A stretch of DNA of 64,000 nucleotides, taken from contig JAXGMA010000001.1 in the NCBI GenBank assembly GCA_040768905.1, positions 1,116,001 to 1,180,000 of the forward strand. The letters are read 5' to 3'. The notes under the pieces are model-generated. The model made no database searches and had not been told where the DNA came from. It saw nothing but the letters and a program-made list of their open reading frames with translations. Source of the stretch: SZUA-584 sp040768905. GTDB lineage: Bacteria > Bacillota > Clostridia > Christensenellales > SZUA-584. Both the position numbers and the translations under genes were made by a program. Within the stretch, counting starts at the first letter, position 1. Every line of letters starts with the position of its first letter. Below, piece by piece: positions 57,785-64,000 of the stretch.

Positions 57785-58270
57785 TTACATAAAACGCTCA
57801 AACCGCTCGGCCTTTGCTTTGCAGACCGGGCAGACGCGCGGGGGCTTGTTGTTGGCGCAAAGATAGCCGCAGACAGTGCAGCGATAGACGGGGTATTTGA
57901 GTGCCAAGGGCGTTTTGCCGTTTGATATCTGAGCCTTTGCAGCCATCGCCCTGCGCTGCTCAAGAGGCGGGCGTCGTTCAGGCACCTGCTTGTTTTGCGA
58001 ATACTCATCTGAAACGTACAGCGCACAAAAACATGCGCCAAAGTCCGCCAGGTCGTCATCTCTGTAGATACAAGGGCAGACGATATCCAAGTTATCCTCT
58101 TTGTCTTTTCCCTCAAACAGGCGGCACGGGCAGCTTTCTATGCCGTAACGCTTTTCATTTGCGATAAGCCCTTCGCATAATCCTCTTACAAATTCCTGAT
58201 CGGGATTCAGCGCATAGCCGCCTTCCTCTGCCTCCTGCTGAAGCTTTTCAAGCCTTTCATCAATCTCCAC
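57785..58270 (-). CDS. Ferredoxin:thioredoxin reductase catalytic-like protein fused to rubredoxin
   Basis: A 161-residue two-domain redox protein. The N-terminal FTR-beta-like domain (about 1-110) has CPCRLFEG (about 47-54), VCPCIYRDD (about 64-72) and ACFCALYV (about 79-86), i.e. the CPC/CPC/CxC pattern binding a 4Fe-4S cluster next to the redox disulfide. The C-terminal rubredoxin-like knuckles YRCTVCGY and RVCPVCKA (about 127-150) bind one iron. Start at GTG 58270 behind GGAGG, immediately after the glutaredoxin-like gene. The fused rubredoxin probably replaces ferredoxin as electron donor; inference. Confidence 0.82.
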   Translation of the reverse strand: MEIDERLEKLQQEAEEGGYALNPDQEFVRGLCEGLIANEKRYGIESCPCRLFEGKDKEDNLDIVCPCIYRDDDLADFGACFCALYVSDEYSQNKQVPERRPPLEQRRAMAAKAQISNGKTPLALKYPVYRCTVCGYLCANNKPPRVCPVCKAKAERFERFM

Positions 58271-58271
58271 T

Positions 58272-58556
58272 TTAGTCCTCCACCAGCTCTTCCAAAGCAT
58301 CTTCATCATAACCTACAATACACTTGTCGTCATTGATGACTATTGTCGGAAACGAGCCGTTCGGGTTATGGCGCATGTGCTCTTTGCGCACAGTCTCACG
58401 TTCATCTTCTGAAAGTGTATCCACATCCACATAAGCATAGCCGATATTGTGATCGTTTAAGAATGCCTTCGTCTTTTTACACCAGCCGCATGTGCTCAAG
58501 GCATATACTTTGATGTTCCCTGCATCGCGGCCGCTGACTTTCTTGAATCCTGCCAT
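58272..58556 (-). CDS. Glutaredoxin-like protein
   Basis: A 94-residue thioredoxin-fold protein. KVYALSTCGWCKKTKAFL (about 16-33) contains the CGWC redox pair, and GSFPTIVINDDKCIVGYDEDAL (parts of about 67-88) the cis-Pro and glutathione-site region. It is one base from the FTR/rubredoxin gene, so the two likely form a disulfide-reduction couple. In a Clostridia host the reductant is more likely that reductase than glutathione. Confidence 0.88.
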   Translation of the reverse strand: MAGFKKVSGRDAGNIKVYALSTCGWCKKTKAFLNDHNIGYAYVDVDTLSEDERETVRKEHMRHNPNGSFPTIVINDDKCIVGYDEDALEELVED

Positions 58557-58584
58557 TTGCTTCTCCTAAATATATTTTTAATTT

Positions 58585-58613
58585 ATTCTACCTTACCAAG
58601 AGAATAGTGACAA
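58585..58613 (-). promoter_or_regulatory. Promoter of the glutaredoxin-FTR pair
   Basis: Minus-strand TTGTCA (58608-58613) and TAGAAT (58585-58590) with a 17-base spacer, about 30 bases before the glutaredoxin ATG. Confidence 0.65.
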
Positions 58614-58693
58614 GCATTTAAGGCCAATATTAATCTAAAAGGCCCTTGTGCCTCTTGAAAGCATTTTCACAGGCTTTTAAAAAGTGCGCAAGA

Positions 58694-58722
58694 TTGACAA
58701 CGTTATAGTGCTATGCTACGAT
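58694..58722 (+). promoter_or_regulatory. Promoter of the XRE-cupin/acyl-CoA synthetase operon
   Basis: TTGACA (58694-58699) and TACGAT (58717-58722) with a 17-base spacer, leaving a leader of about 175 nt before the regulator gene. No obvious structure was recognised in the leader. Confidence 0.55.
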
Positions 58723-58902
58723 ATTCATCGGCTAACAAGACCTCAGGGGCGGCTTAATAATTTTTATTTCTACCCATAGAATGATTATTTGAAATGCTTC
58801 CTTGTTCTGTCATTTTTTTGGTTAAACAGAGTCATTACTTTTTGAATGAAACAGGTTTTCTAAACTCATAAAAGACGACTGAAGTTTAAAGGAGAGTTTA
58901 AA

Positions 58903-59457
58903 GTGGACGATAAAATCATGTTGATTGCGCAGCGTCTTGCCGCACTTCGGGAGATCATGAACGTCTCTGCCGGTGATATGGCAAAAGCAACGGGTTTGAG
59001 TGAAACAGAGTACATAGAATATGAAAAAGGCAAAAGCGATTTCTCTTTTTCGTTTCTCTATTCGGCTGCAGGCAGGCTGGGTGTTGACATTGTCGATCTG
59101 ATGACAGGCGAAACGCCAAAGCTTTCTGTCTGTTCGGTCGTCAAAGCTGGCAAGGGCCTTCAAATGGAGCGACGCAAAGAATACACGTACGAACATCTTG
59201 CCTATATATTCAAAAACAAAAAACTCGAGCCTTTTCTCGTGACCGTCGAACTTAACGATACGGATGCACGCTCGCATTTGAACGCCCATGAAGGGCATGA
59301 GTTTGACTATATCCTTAAGGGCAGCATGATTCTTTATATCGACAATCAGGAAATTTACCTTGAAACCGGCGATGCTGTATATTTCGATGCCAAACATCCG
59401 CACGCGATGAAGGCAGTAGGCGGCACTTGCAGGTTTCTGGCAGTTATAGCTAAATAG
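58903..59457 (+). CDS. XRE-family regulator with C-terminal cupin domain
   Basis: A 184-residue regulator starting at GTG 58903 behind AAAGGAG. The N-terminal helix-turn-helix (about 6-62) has RLAALREIMNVSAGDMAKATGLSETEYIEYE (parts) and the C-terminal cupin (about 110-182) has LNAHEGHEFDYILKGSMILYIDNQEIYLETGDAVYFDAKHPHAM (parts), with the metal-type H-x-G-H-E and H-x-H residues. These proteins often control the gene next to them, here an acyl-CoA synthetase nine bases downstream, and the cupin probably senses a related metabolite. Confidence 0.9.
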   Translation: MDDKIMLIAQRLAALREIMNVSAGDMAKATGLSETEYIEYEKGKSDFSFSFLYSAAGRLGVDIVDLMTGETPKLSVCSVVKAGKGLQMERRKEYTYEHLAYIFKNKKLEPFLVTVELNDTDARSHLNAHEGHEFDYILKGSMILYIDNQEIYLETGDAVYFDAKHPHAMKAVGGTCRFLAVIAK

Positions 59458-59466
59458 GAGGGCAGC

Positions 59467-61113
59467 ATGAGATTATTTGAAAAATATGTTTCCGGCGATT
59501 ATCAATCATATGAAGACTTCAAGAATCATTTTAAAATAGAAACCCCGGAGCGTTTCAACTTCGCTTACGATGTTCTGGATACGCTGGCTGAGTCAAAGCC
59601 GGACAAGCGTGCTCTTTTATGGGTGCATGAGAATGGCGAAAAACAAACCTATACGTTTTCGGACTTAAAAAGGCTCTCAGACAAAGCCGCAAATTATTTT
59701 CTTTCGCTTGGTATCAAGAGGGGCGACAAAGTCATGCTGGTGTTAAAGCGCCATCACGAATTCTGGTACACCATCATGGCGCTGCATAAAATCGGTGCTG
59801 TCACCATTCCTGCGACGCACCTGCTGACCAAAAAAGACATTGAGTACCGCGTCAATGCGGCGGGTATCCGTATGATCGTGTGCACACACAGCGGCATTAT
59901 TGCTGACAGTATTGATCAGGCGCAGGCTATTCCAACGCTTGAGTTCAAGGCGCTTTTAACCGGCAAGCGCCAGGGCTGGCTCGATTACTCTTCTGGTGTT
60001 GATGCCCAAAGCGAAGAACTTTTCGTCGCTGCTCTTCCGGTAAATGATGACATCATGCTGCTCTATTTTACATCCGGCACGACAGGCCATCCCAAAATGG
60101 TCATTCATTCGTATACGTATCCGCTGGGGCATATCCCCACCGCTGTACATTGGCAGAATGTTGACCCCGACGGCCTGCATCTGACGATCTCGGATACTGG
60201 ATGGGCAAAATCCGTCTGGGGCAAGTTGTACGGCCAATGGCTCGCAGAAACTGCGCTCTTCGTCTACGACCATGAAAAATTCATTCCGGCAAAGATGCTG
60301 TCTGCGATCTGTGACAACAAAGTCACGACATTCTGCGCACCGCCGACCATGTACAGATATTTTATTAAGGAAGACCTTTCAAAATATGATTTCTCCAACC
60401 TGAAATATGCCACGATCGCCGGCGAGCCGCTCAATCCTGAAGTGTTCAACCAGTTCAAGGCTGCGACTGGTTTAAAGATGATGGAAGGCTTCGGACAAAC
60501 TGAAACGACGCTTTCTGTTGCCAATTACATTTACATGGAGCCGCGGCCTGGATCCATGGGTAAACCTTCCCCGCTGTTTGATGTGGATATCGTCAATGAG
60601 ACGGGAGCGCCATGCGCCTGGGGCGAGCCCGGGGAGATCATCATACGTACGGCGGACGGTGTGCAGCCCGGCATGTTCCTTGGCTATTACAAGGATGACG
60701 CGCTCACCTCTTCAGTCTGGCATGGCGGCATATACCATACGGGAGATGTTGCGTGGAAAGATGAGGACGGTTATTACTGGTATGTTGGCAGGACGGACGA
60801 CGTCATCAAAAGCTCCGGCTACCGCATCGGGCCTTTTGAGGTGGAAAGCGCCTTGATGGAACATCCGGCCGTGCTTGAAACAGCCATCACAGGCGTGCCT
60901 CATCCAGACCGCGGGCAGGTCGTCAAGGCCACTGTTGTGCTTGCCAAAGGCTATGCGGCTTCTGATGCGCTTGCGCTTGAGCTGCAGGAGCATGTGAAAA
61001 AAGTGACTGCGCCGTATAAGTATCCACGCGTGGTCGAATTCGTCACCGAACTCCCCAAAACCATCAGCGGTAAAATCCGCCGCGTTGAATTGCGCGAGCG
61101 CGACAAACAATAA
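59467..61113 (+). CDS. AMP-forming acyl-CoA synthetase
   Basis: A 548-residue ANL-superfamily enzyme activating a carboxylic acid with ATP and CoA. P-loop LLYFTSGTTGHPKMV (about 198-212), the GFGQTETT motif (about 340-347), YHTGDVAWKDEDGYYWYVGRTDDVIKSSGYRIGP (parts of about 423-456) and the catalytic lysine in KTISGKIRRVEL (about 532-543) are all intact. Overall resemblance is to medium-chain/acetyl-type synthetases. It is co-transcribed with the XRE-cupin regulator. Substrate not fixed by sequence. Confidence 0.92.
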   Translation: MRLFEKYVSGDYQSYEDFKNHFKIETPERFNFAYDVLDTLAESKPDKRALLWVHENGEKQTYTFSDLKRLSDKAANYFLSLGIKRGDKVMLVLKRHHEFWYTIMALHKIGAVTIPATHLLTKKDIEYRVNAAGIRMIVCTHSGIIADSIDQAQAIPTLEFKALLTGKRQGWLDYSSGVDAQSEELFVAALPVNDDIMLLYFTSGTTGHPKMVIHSYTYPLGHIPTAVHWQNVDPDGLHLTISDTGWAKSVWGKLYGQWLAETALFVYDHEKFIPAKMLSAICDNKVTTFCAPPTMYRYFIKEDLSKYDFSNLKYATIAGEPLNPEVFNQFKAATGLKMMEGFGQTETTLSVANYIYMEPRPGSMGKPSPLFDVDIVNETGAPCAWGEPGEIIIRTADGVQPGMFLGYYKDDALTSSVWHGGIYHTGDVAWKDEDGYYWYVGRTDDVIKSSGYRIGPFEVESALMEHPAVLETAITGVPHPDRGQVVKATVVLAKGYAASDALALELQEHVKKVTAPYKYPRVVEFVTELPKTISGKIRRVELRERDKQ

Positions 61114-61125
61114 GAACGTTTTTCC

Positions 61126-61883
61126 AATCAGTACCACCGGCTTAGCCGGTGGTATGCTCTAGCCCTATAAGGGCATGTTACCGGCTTGCGCTTGCAAGCG
61201 CATTGAATCGTTTGCCAACCGCATAATATTCTCTGGCCGACCCTAAAGGGTCTTGTTACTTGCCTTTGTTCGTCGGCTTACCCGTAAACGGGTCAATGTA
61301 CTCCTTCATGCTTATCTGATCTGCGGTGGCGTCTTCCTGTAGCTGCCTTCGGATATATTCCTGCATCCTTTTCGCATTTTTCCCAACCGTATCTACGTAG
61401 TATCCTCTACACCAAAAATGCCTGCTTCCGTATTTGTATTTCAGATTCGCATGCCTATCAAATATTATTAGTGAGCTTTTTCCTTTCAGATACCCCATTA
61501 CCTGAGATACGCTCAATTTCGGCGGTATTCTCACTAGCATATGTACATGATCTGGGCATAGCTCTGCTTCGATTATTTCTATCCCTTTCTGTCACACAGC
61601 TCCCGCAAGATTTTCCCTATGTCTTTCTTCAGCTTCCCATAGATGACTTGTCTTCTGTATTTCGGCGCAAACACAATGTGATACTTACATTCCCACATAG
61701 TATGTGCTAGACTATTCTTGTCCATTGGACTGCCTCCTTTGTTTTTGATGCGGTCGGCAAACCTCATCATTTTAACATAGGAGGTATTTGCTTGAAGCTA
61801 AAGCTCGCTGTCTTCCCCCGGCATAGCCGGGGGTTTATTTGATTTTGACCGCTTTGCGCTCAAAATCACACTAAAGTGTACAA
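61126..61883. mobile_element. IS200-type insertion sequence, copy 2 (transposase broken)
   Basis: Near-identical to 28419-29177, 758 bp instead of 759. The only difference I could find is CCC at 61583-61585 where copy 1 has CCCC (28876-28879). Ends AATCAG and GTGTACAA are the same and the flanks differ. Located 12 bases after the acyl-CoA synthetase stop. Confidence 0.9.
61256..61725 (-). pseudogene. tnpA: Frameshifted IS200-type transposase
   Basis: Same gene as the transposase in copy 1, but a one-base deletion in the C-run near 61,584 breaks it after about 48 codons: the N-terminal part (61579-61725) ends ELCDRKG and the HUH and tyrosine parts (61256-61540) are in another frame. Non-functional on its own, though it could be mobilised in trans by copy 1. 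Confidence 0.93.
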
Positions 61884-62024
61884 ACAATAAAAGCAGCGCT
61901 GGAATAGTGTGCGGCGCTGTTTTTTTTTTCAAGTTTTATGGAACTATTTGTTTTGCATATCGTCTTACAGTTATAAGAAAATAAGAAAATCAGTGTATCA
62001 TAAGAATGCAAGGAGATGACAGAT

Positions 62025-62528
62025 ATGAAAAAATTTTTGGCTCTTGTACCGGTTTTGATCATTTTTCTGCTGCTGTTTGGCTGTTCCGGCGAACCTTTAA
62101 GCAACACAAATCTTCCCAACCCGATCGTGGATGCGGATGCAGCAGGCCTCGCGGCTTTGGGCTTGCCGATTGACGCTCCTCAAAATGCGCAAAACATCAG
62201 CTACAGTATCATAAGCAATCAGATCGCACAGGTTTTTTTTACAGCTGACGGCGTCTCATACAACTACCGCGCCGCAAAAAGCGAGGAAGATATCTCCGGC
62301 GTTTATGAAACGTTCGAGGATGTGCATGATGTGCTTATTGACGGCGACGGCTGGACTGCAGCCATCACTGTCAAAATGGTCAAGGAGGCAGACGGCGGTC
62401 TTGCGGCTTGGCGCTTTGGCGACACAAGCTTTTCGCTCTTTACCTCTGATCCCGTCAGTGCAGAAGCTTTAAGCCATACAGCCATGGCGCTTGCGGAGAA
62501 AGCTTATATCGATTTTAGTGTGTCTTAA
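62025..62528 (+). CDS. Small lipoprotein of unknown function
   Basis: A 167-residue predicted lipoprotein: MKKFLALVPVLIIFLLLFGC gives a signal peptide with lipobox LFGC (Cys20), followed by a Ser/Asn-rich linker. The mature domain begins with a short alternation of helix and strand and includes AQVFFTADGVSYNYRAAKS and DGWTAAITVKMVKE. ATG 62025 follows GGAGATGACAG. I do not recognise the family with certainty; it resembles small domains annotated DUF4367-like in Clostridia, which is only an impression. Confidence 0.75.
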   Translation: MKKFLALVPVLIIFLLLFGCSGEPLSNTNLPNPIVDADAAGLAALGLPIDAPQNAQNISYSIISNQIAQVFFTADGVSYNYRAAKSEEDISGVYETFEDVHDVLIDGDGWTAAITVKMVKEADGGLAAWRFGDTSFSLFTSDPVSAEALSHTAMALAEKAYIDFSVS

Positions 62529-62606
62529 CGAGGAGACCTGCTGGCAATACGGCTCGGCAGTAAGCGCAAGGCCGGCAATAAAGGCTGTCATCAGTATGGC
62601 ACAGGC

Positions 62607-63266
62607 TTATAACATCGCGGTCAGCGCGACGAGGGTCTGCCCGCTGTAATATGTGGCTATGCCCAGTATGCCGGCTAAGCGGACAAATCTGCCGCCAGCC
62701 CTTTTTGAAGCTCGCAGCATATTCGAAAGCAATATGAGCACACCGCCGATTGACATGCATAATGCAAATCCGGGGTTGAGTTTGCTTACGAAGAGCATAG
62801 AAAGGGCTCGTGCCGCTATCGCACACAGTACAAATGCATAAACGTGTATCCTGCGGCTTAGCTTATTAAGATCTATGCCAGACAGCTTGCAGGCAAGCAG
62901 GCCTGTGCCTGCAAGTAAAACAAAAAAAACGGCATCGGATACACCGGGAGCCGCAATCAGCCAAAATGCGCTGATATAAAGAAGGTTCATGCACAGATAA
63001 CCGAACATCCCTGCAACAGCAAATGCCTTTGATTGATCACTAAAAACGGTTAAAATATCTGCTGCGAGCGCAAAACACAGTCCGCTCAGGATTAAAAAAT
63101 GATATATATTGTTTGTTCCGGAACGCGAGGCGCTGACAGCCACCAGGATCAGCATGACGCTTGCTGCAGTTTTATAAAACAGACGCCCGAAGATTGTTGC
63201 GCTTTTGCGCGTATACACGTAAGCGCCAGCGAAAACGATCACCAGCGCCGCGAAAACATATGGCAC
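62607..63266 (-). CDS. YhhN-family membrane protein
   Basis: A 219-residue membrane protein with about seven to eight hydrophobic helices. It has the YhhN/TMEM86 layout: TRKSATIFGRLFYKTAASVML near the N-terminus (parts), LSGLCFALAADILTVF (about 54-69, with the conserved Gly/Asp pair) and NPGFALCMSIGGVLILLSNML. Eukaryotic relatives are lysoplasmalogenases; bacterial role unproven. Start at GTG 63266, seven bases after AGGAG, right after the DUF1292 gene. Confidence 0.82.
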   Translation of the reverse strand: MPYVFAALVIVFAGAYVYTRKSATIFGRLFYKTAASVMLILVAVSASRSGTNNIYHFLILSGLCFALAADILTVFSDQSKAFAVAGMFGYLCMNLLYISAFWLIAAPGVSDAVFFVLLAGTGLLACKLSGIDLNKLSRRIHVYAFVLCAIAARALSMLFVSKLNPGFALCMSIGGVLILLSNMLRASKRAGGRFVRLAGILGIATYYSGQTLVALTAML

Positions 63267-63269
63267 ACT

Positions 63270-63557
63270 CTATGACTCCTCTGGCTGCTCTTCGTCCTCA
63301 TAATACAAACGTTCAAATTCCTCCCAGATACGGTCAAGCCTGTCTTCGTCTTCAACGGGCACATAACAGTCACTGCCGTCCTCATCTTCGAGGACCTCTA
63401 ATATCAACACTTCGCCGTTCTCTATGCCCTCTACATCCTCCTCGGGCGTGAGCGCCACAAAAAATCTGTCTTCAAAATCGAACGTCATGACATGAACAAA
63501 ACGCACGTCCCTGCCTTCTTCGTCTGTGAGGATAACAACATTTTCTTCGTTCATCAT
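63270..63557 (-). CDS. DUF1292-family protein (YrzB-like)
   Basis: A 95-residue, very acidic protein: MMNEENVVILTDEEGRDVRF and FDFEDRFFVALTPEEDVEGIENGEVLILEVLEDEDG (parts) match DUF1292. It lies between ruvX and other genes exactly as yrzB follows yrrK/ruvX in Bacillus. Function unknown. ATG at 63557 behind GGAGACGATG. Confidence 0.9.
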   Translation of the reverse strand: MMNEENVVILTDEEGRDVRFVHVMTFDFEDRFFVALTPEEDVEGIENGEVLILEVLEDEDGSDCYVPVEDEDRLDRIWEEFERLYYEDEEQPEES

Positions 63558-63633
63558 CGTCTCCTTGATAAGCCTAACGCGGCATTTTAATATTATGTTG
63601 AGCCTTTGTCTGTTTTATACGCAAAAGCTTGCA

Positions 63634-64000
63634 TCAGAGCTGATGCGTATCAAGGTATGTCCTTAGTATATACACTGCAGCGATTTTATCAACCACCTGA
63701 CGCCTCTTTTTGCGGGATACGTCAGCGTCAATAAGCATGCGCTCAGCACTGACCGTGGTGAGCCTCTCATCCACAAAGACGGACGGCATGCCCAGCGCAT
63801 TGACCTCTGCCATAAATTCACGCGCTTTTTGGGCTGAAGGCCCTTCGCTCCCGTTCATGTTAAGCGGTAATCCGGCCACAATTAGCTGCGCGCCCAGCCC
63901 GCGTGCGCGCTCCACAATATAATATGCATCGTTTTCGCCTTTGCGCATATAGGTTTCGATCCCCTGCGCTGTGATGCCGAGAGGATCAGAAACCGCAACG
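63634..64000 (-). CDS. ruvX: Putative Holliday junction resolvase RuvX/YqgF, C-terminal part (runs off window)
   Basis: About 121 C-terminal residues of a protein usually near 140. It reads VAVSDPLGITAQGIETY (the strand after the first catalytic Asp), IVAGLPLNMNGSEGPSAQKAREF (parts), VFVDERLTTVSAE with the catalytic acidic residues, and KRRQVVDKIAAVYILRTYL with the final Asp. The open frame continues to the window edge. YqgF is also implicated in 16S rRNA maturation. DUF1292 follows, the standard order. Confidence 0.95.
   Translation of the reverse strand, partial: VAVSDPLGITAQGIETYMRKGENDAYYIVERARGLGAQLIVAGLPLNMNGSEGPSAQKAREFMAEVNALGMPSVFVDERLTTVSAERMLIDADVSRKKRRQVVDKIAAVYILRTYLDTHQL

Overview
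The window reads as a chromosome segment of a Gram-positive Clostridia-type Firmicute. The pointers are strong AGGAGG-type ribosome binding sites, an mcsA/mcsB/clpC operon headed by ctsR with a CtsR operator, two Lon proteases including the sporulation-type LonB, a CwlD-type amidase, a HisZ/short-HisG histidine operon, and the ruvX/DUF1292 gene pair. No species can be named from the sequence alone.

Region 1 (1 to about 18,215) is GC-rich and almost entirely minus-strand. It looks like one arm of an integrative conjugative or mobilisable element abutting the 3' end of a tRNA-Ser(GCU) gene. Reading leftward from the tRNA it carries a transcription terminator, a TOPRIM-type primase, SSB, a ParB-like protein, two small proteins (one DUF4314), a ParM-like actin with a ParR-like partner, a C5 cytosine methyltransferase, a small unknown protein, an amidoligase / small protein / gamma-glutamylcyclotransferase cassette, and then a complete Tad-like pilus locus. 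That locus has CpaB, TadZ-like ATPase, CpaF, TadB, TadC, a Flp-like pilin, two TadE-like pseudopilins, a large CARDB-repeat surface protein and a prepilin peptidase. The region ends in a 29-residue membrane peptide and a truncated-by-window SAM synthetase. No integrase or relaxase is in view; the element continues off the left edge.

Region 2 (18,400 to 25,700) is a polyamine operon on the minus strand: speD, an arginine/lysine decarboxylase, speE, speB, carboxy(nor)spermidine dehydrogenase and carboxy(nor)spermidine decarboxylase. Two independent spermidine routes therefore sit in one operon. It is preceded by a strong promoter, a 50-codon leader ORF and a rho-independent terminator, which together look like an attenuator. 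A frameshifted GNAT gene follows it.

Region 3 (25,870 to 29,177) is AT-rich and probably acquired: a TetR regulator diverging from a YegP-like DUF1508 gene, a 74-residue small protein, an MreB paralogue, and an IS200-type insertion sequence. A second copy of this IS lies at 61,126 to 61,883 and differs by one deleted C that breaks its transposase.

Region 4 (29,200 to 64,000) is ordinary core chromosome: a four-gene tRNA operon (Val, Gly, Cys, Leu), the hisZGDBHAFIE operon, GIY-YIG and DegV genes, a nitronate monooxygenase, lon-engB-phosphoesterase facing lonB, the clpC-mcsB-mcsA-ctsR operon, cwlD, tsaD, a TIGR01906-like membrane protein, an orphan GcvH-like protein, cysS, an ornithine/alanine racemase-like gene with a GNAT gene, a frameshifted M14 peptidase with Fn3 domains, glutaredoxin plus a ferredoxin:thioredoxin-reductase/rubredoxin fusion, an XRE-cupin regulator with an acyl-CoA synthetase, a lipoprotein, a YhhN protein, DUF1292 and partial ruvX.
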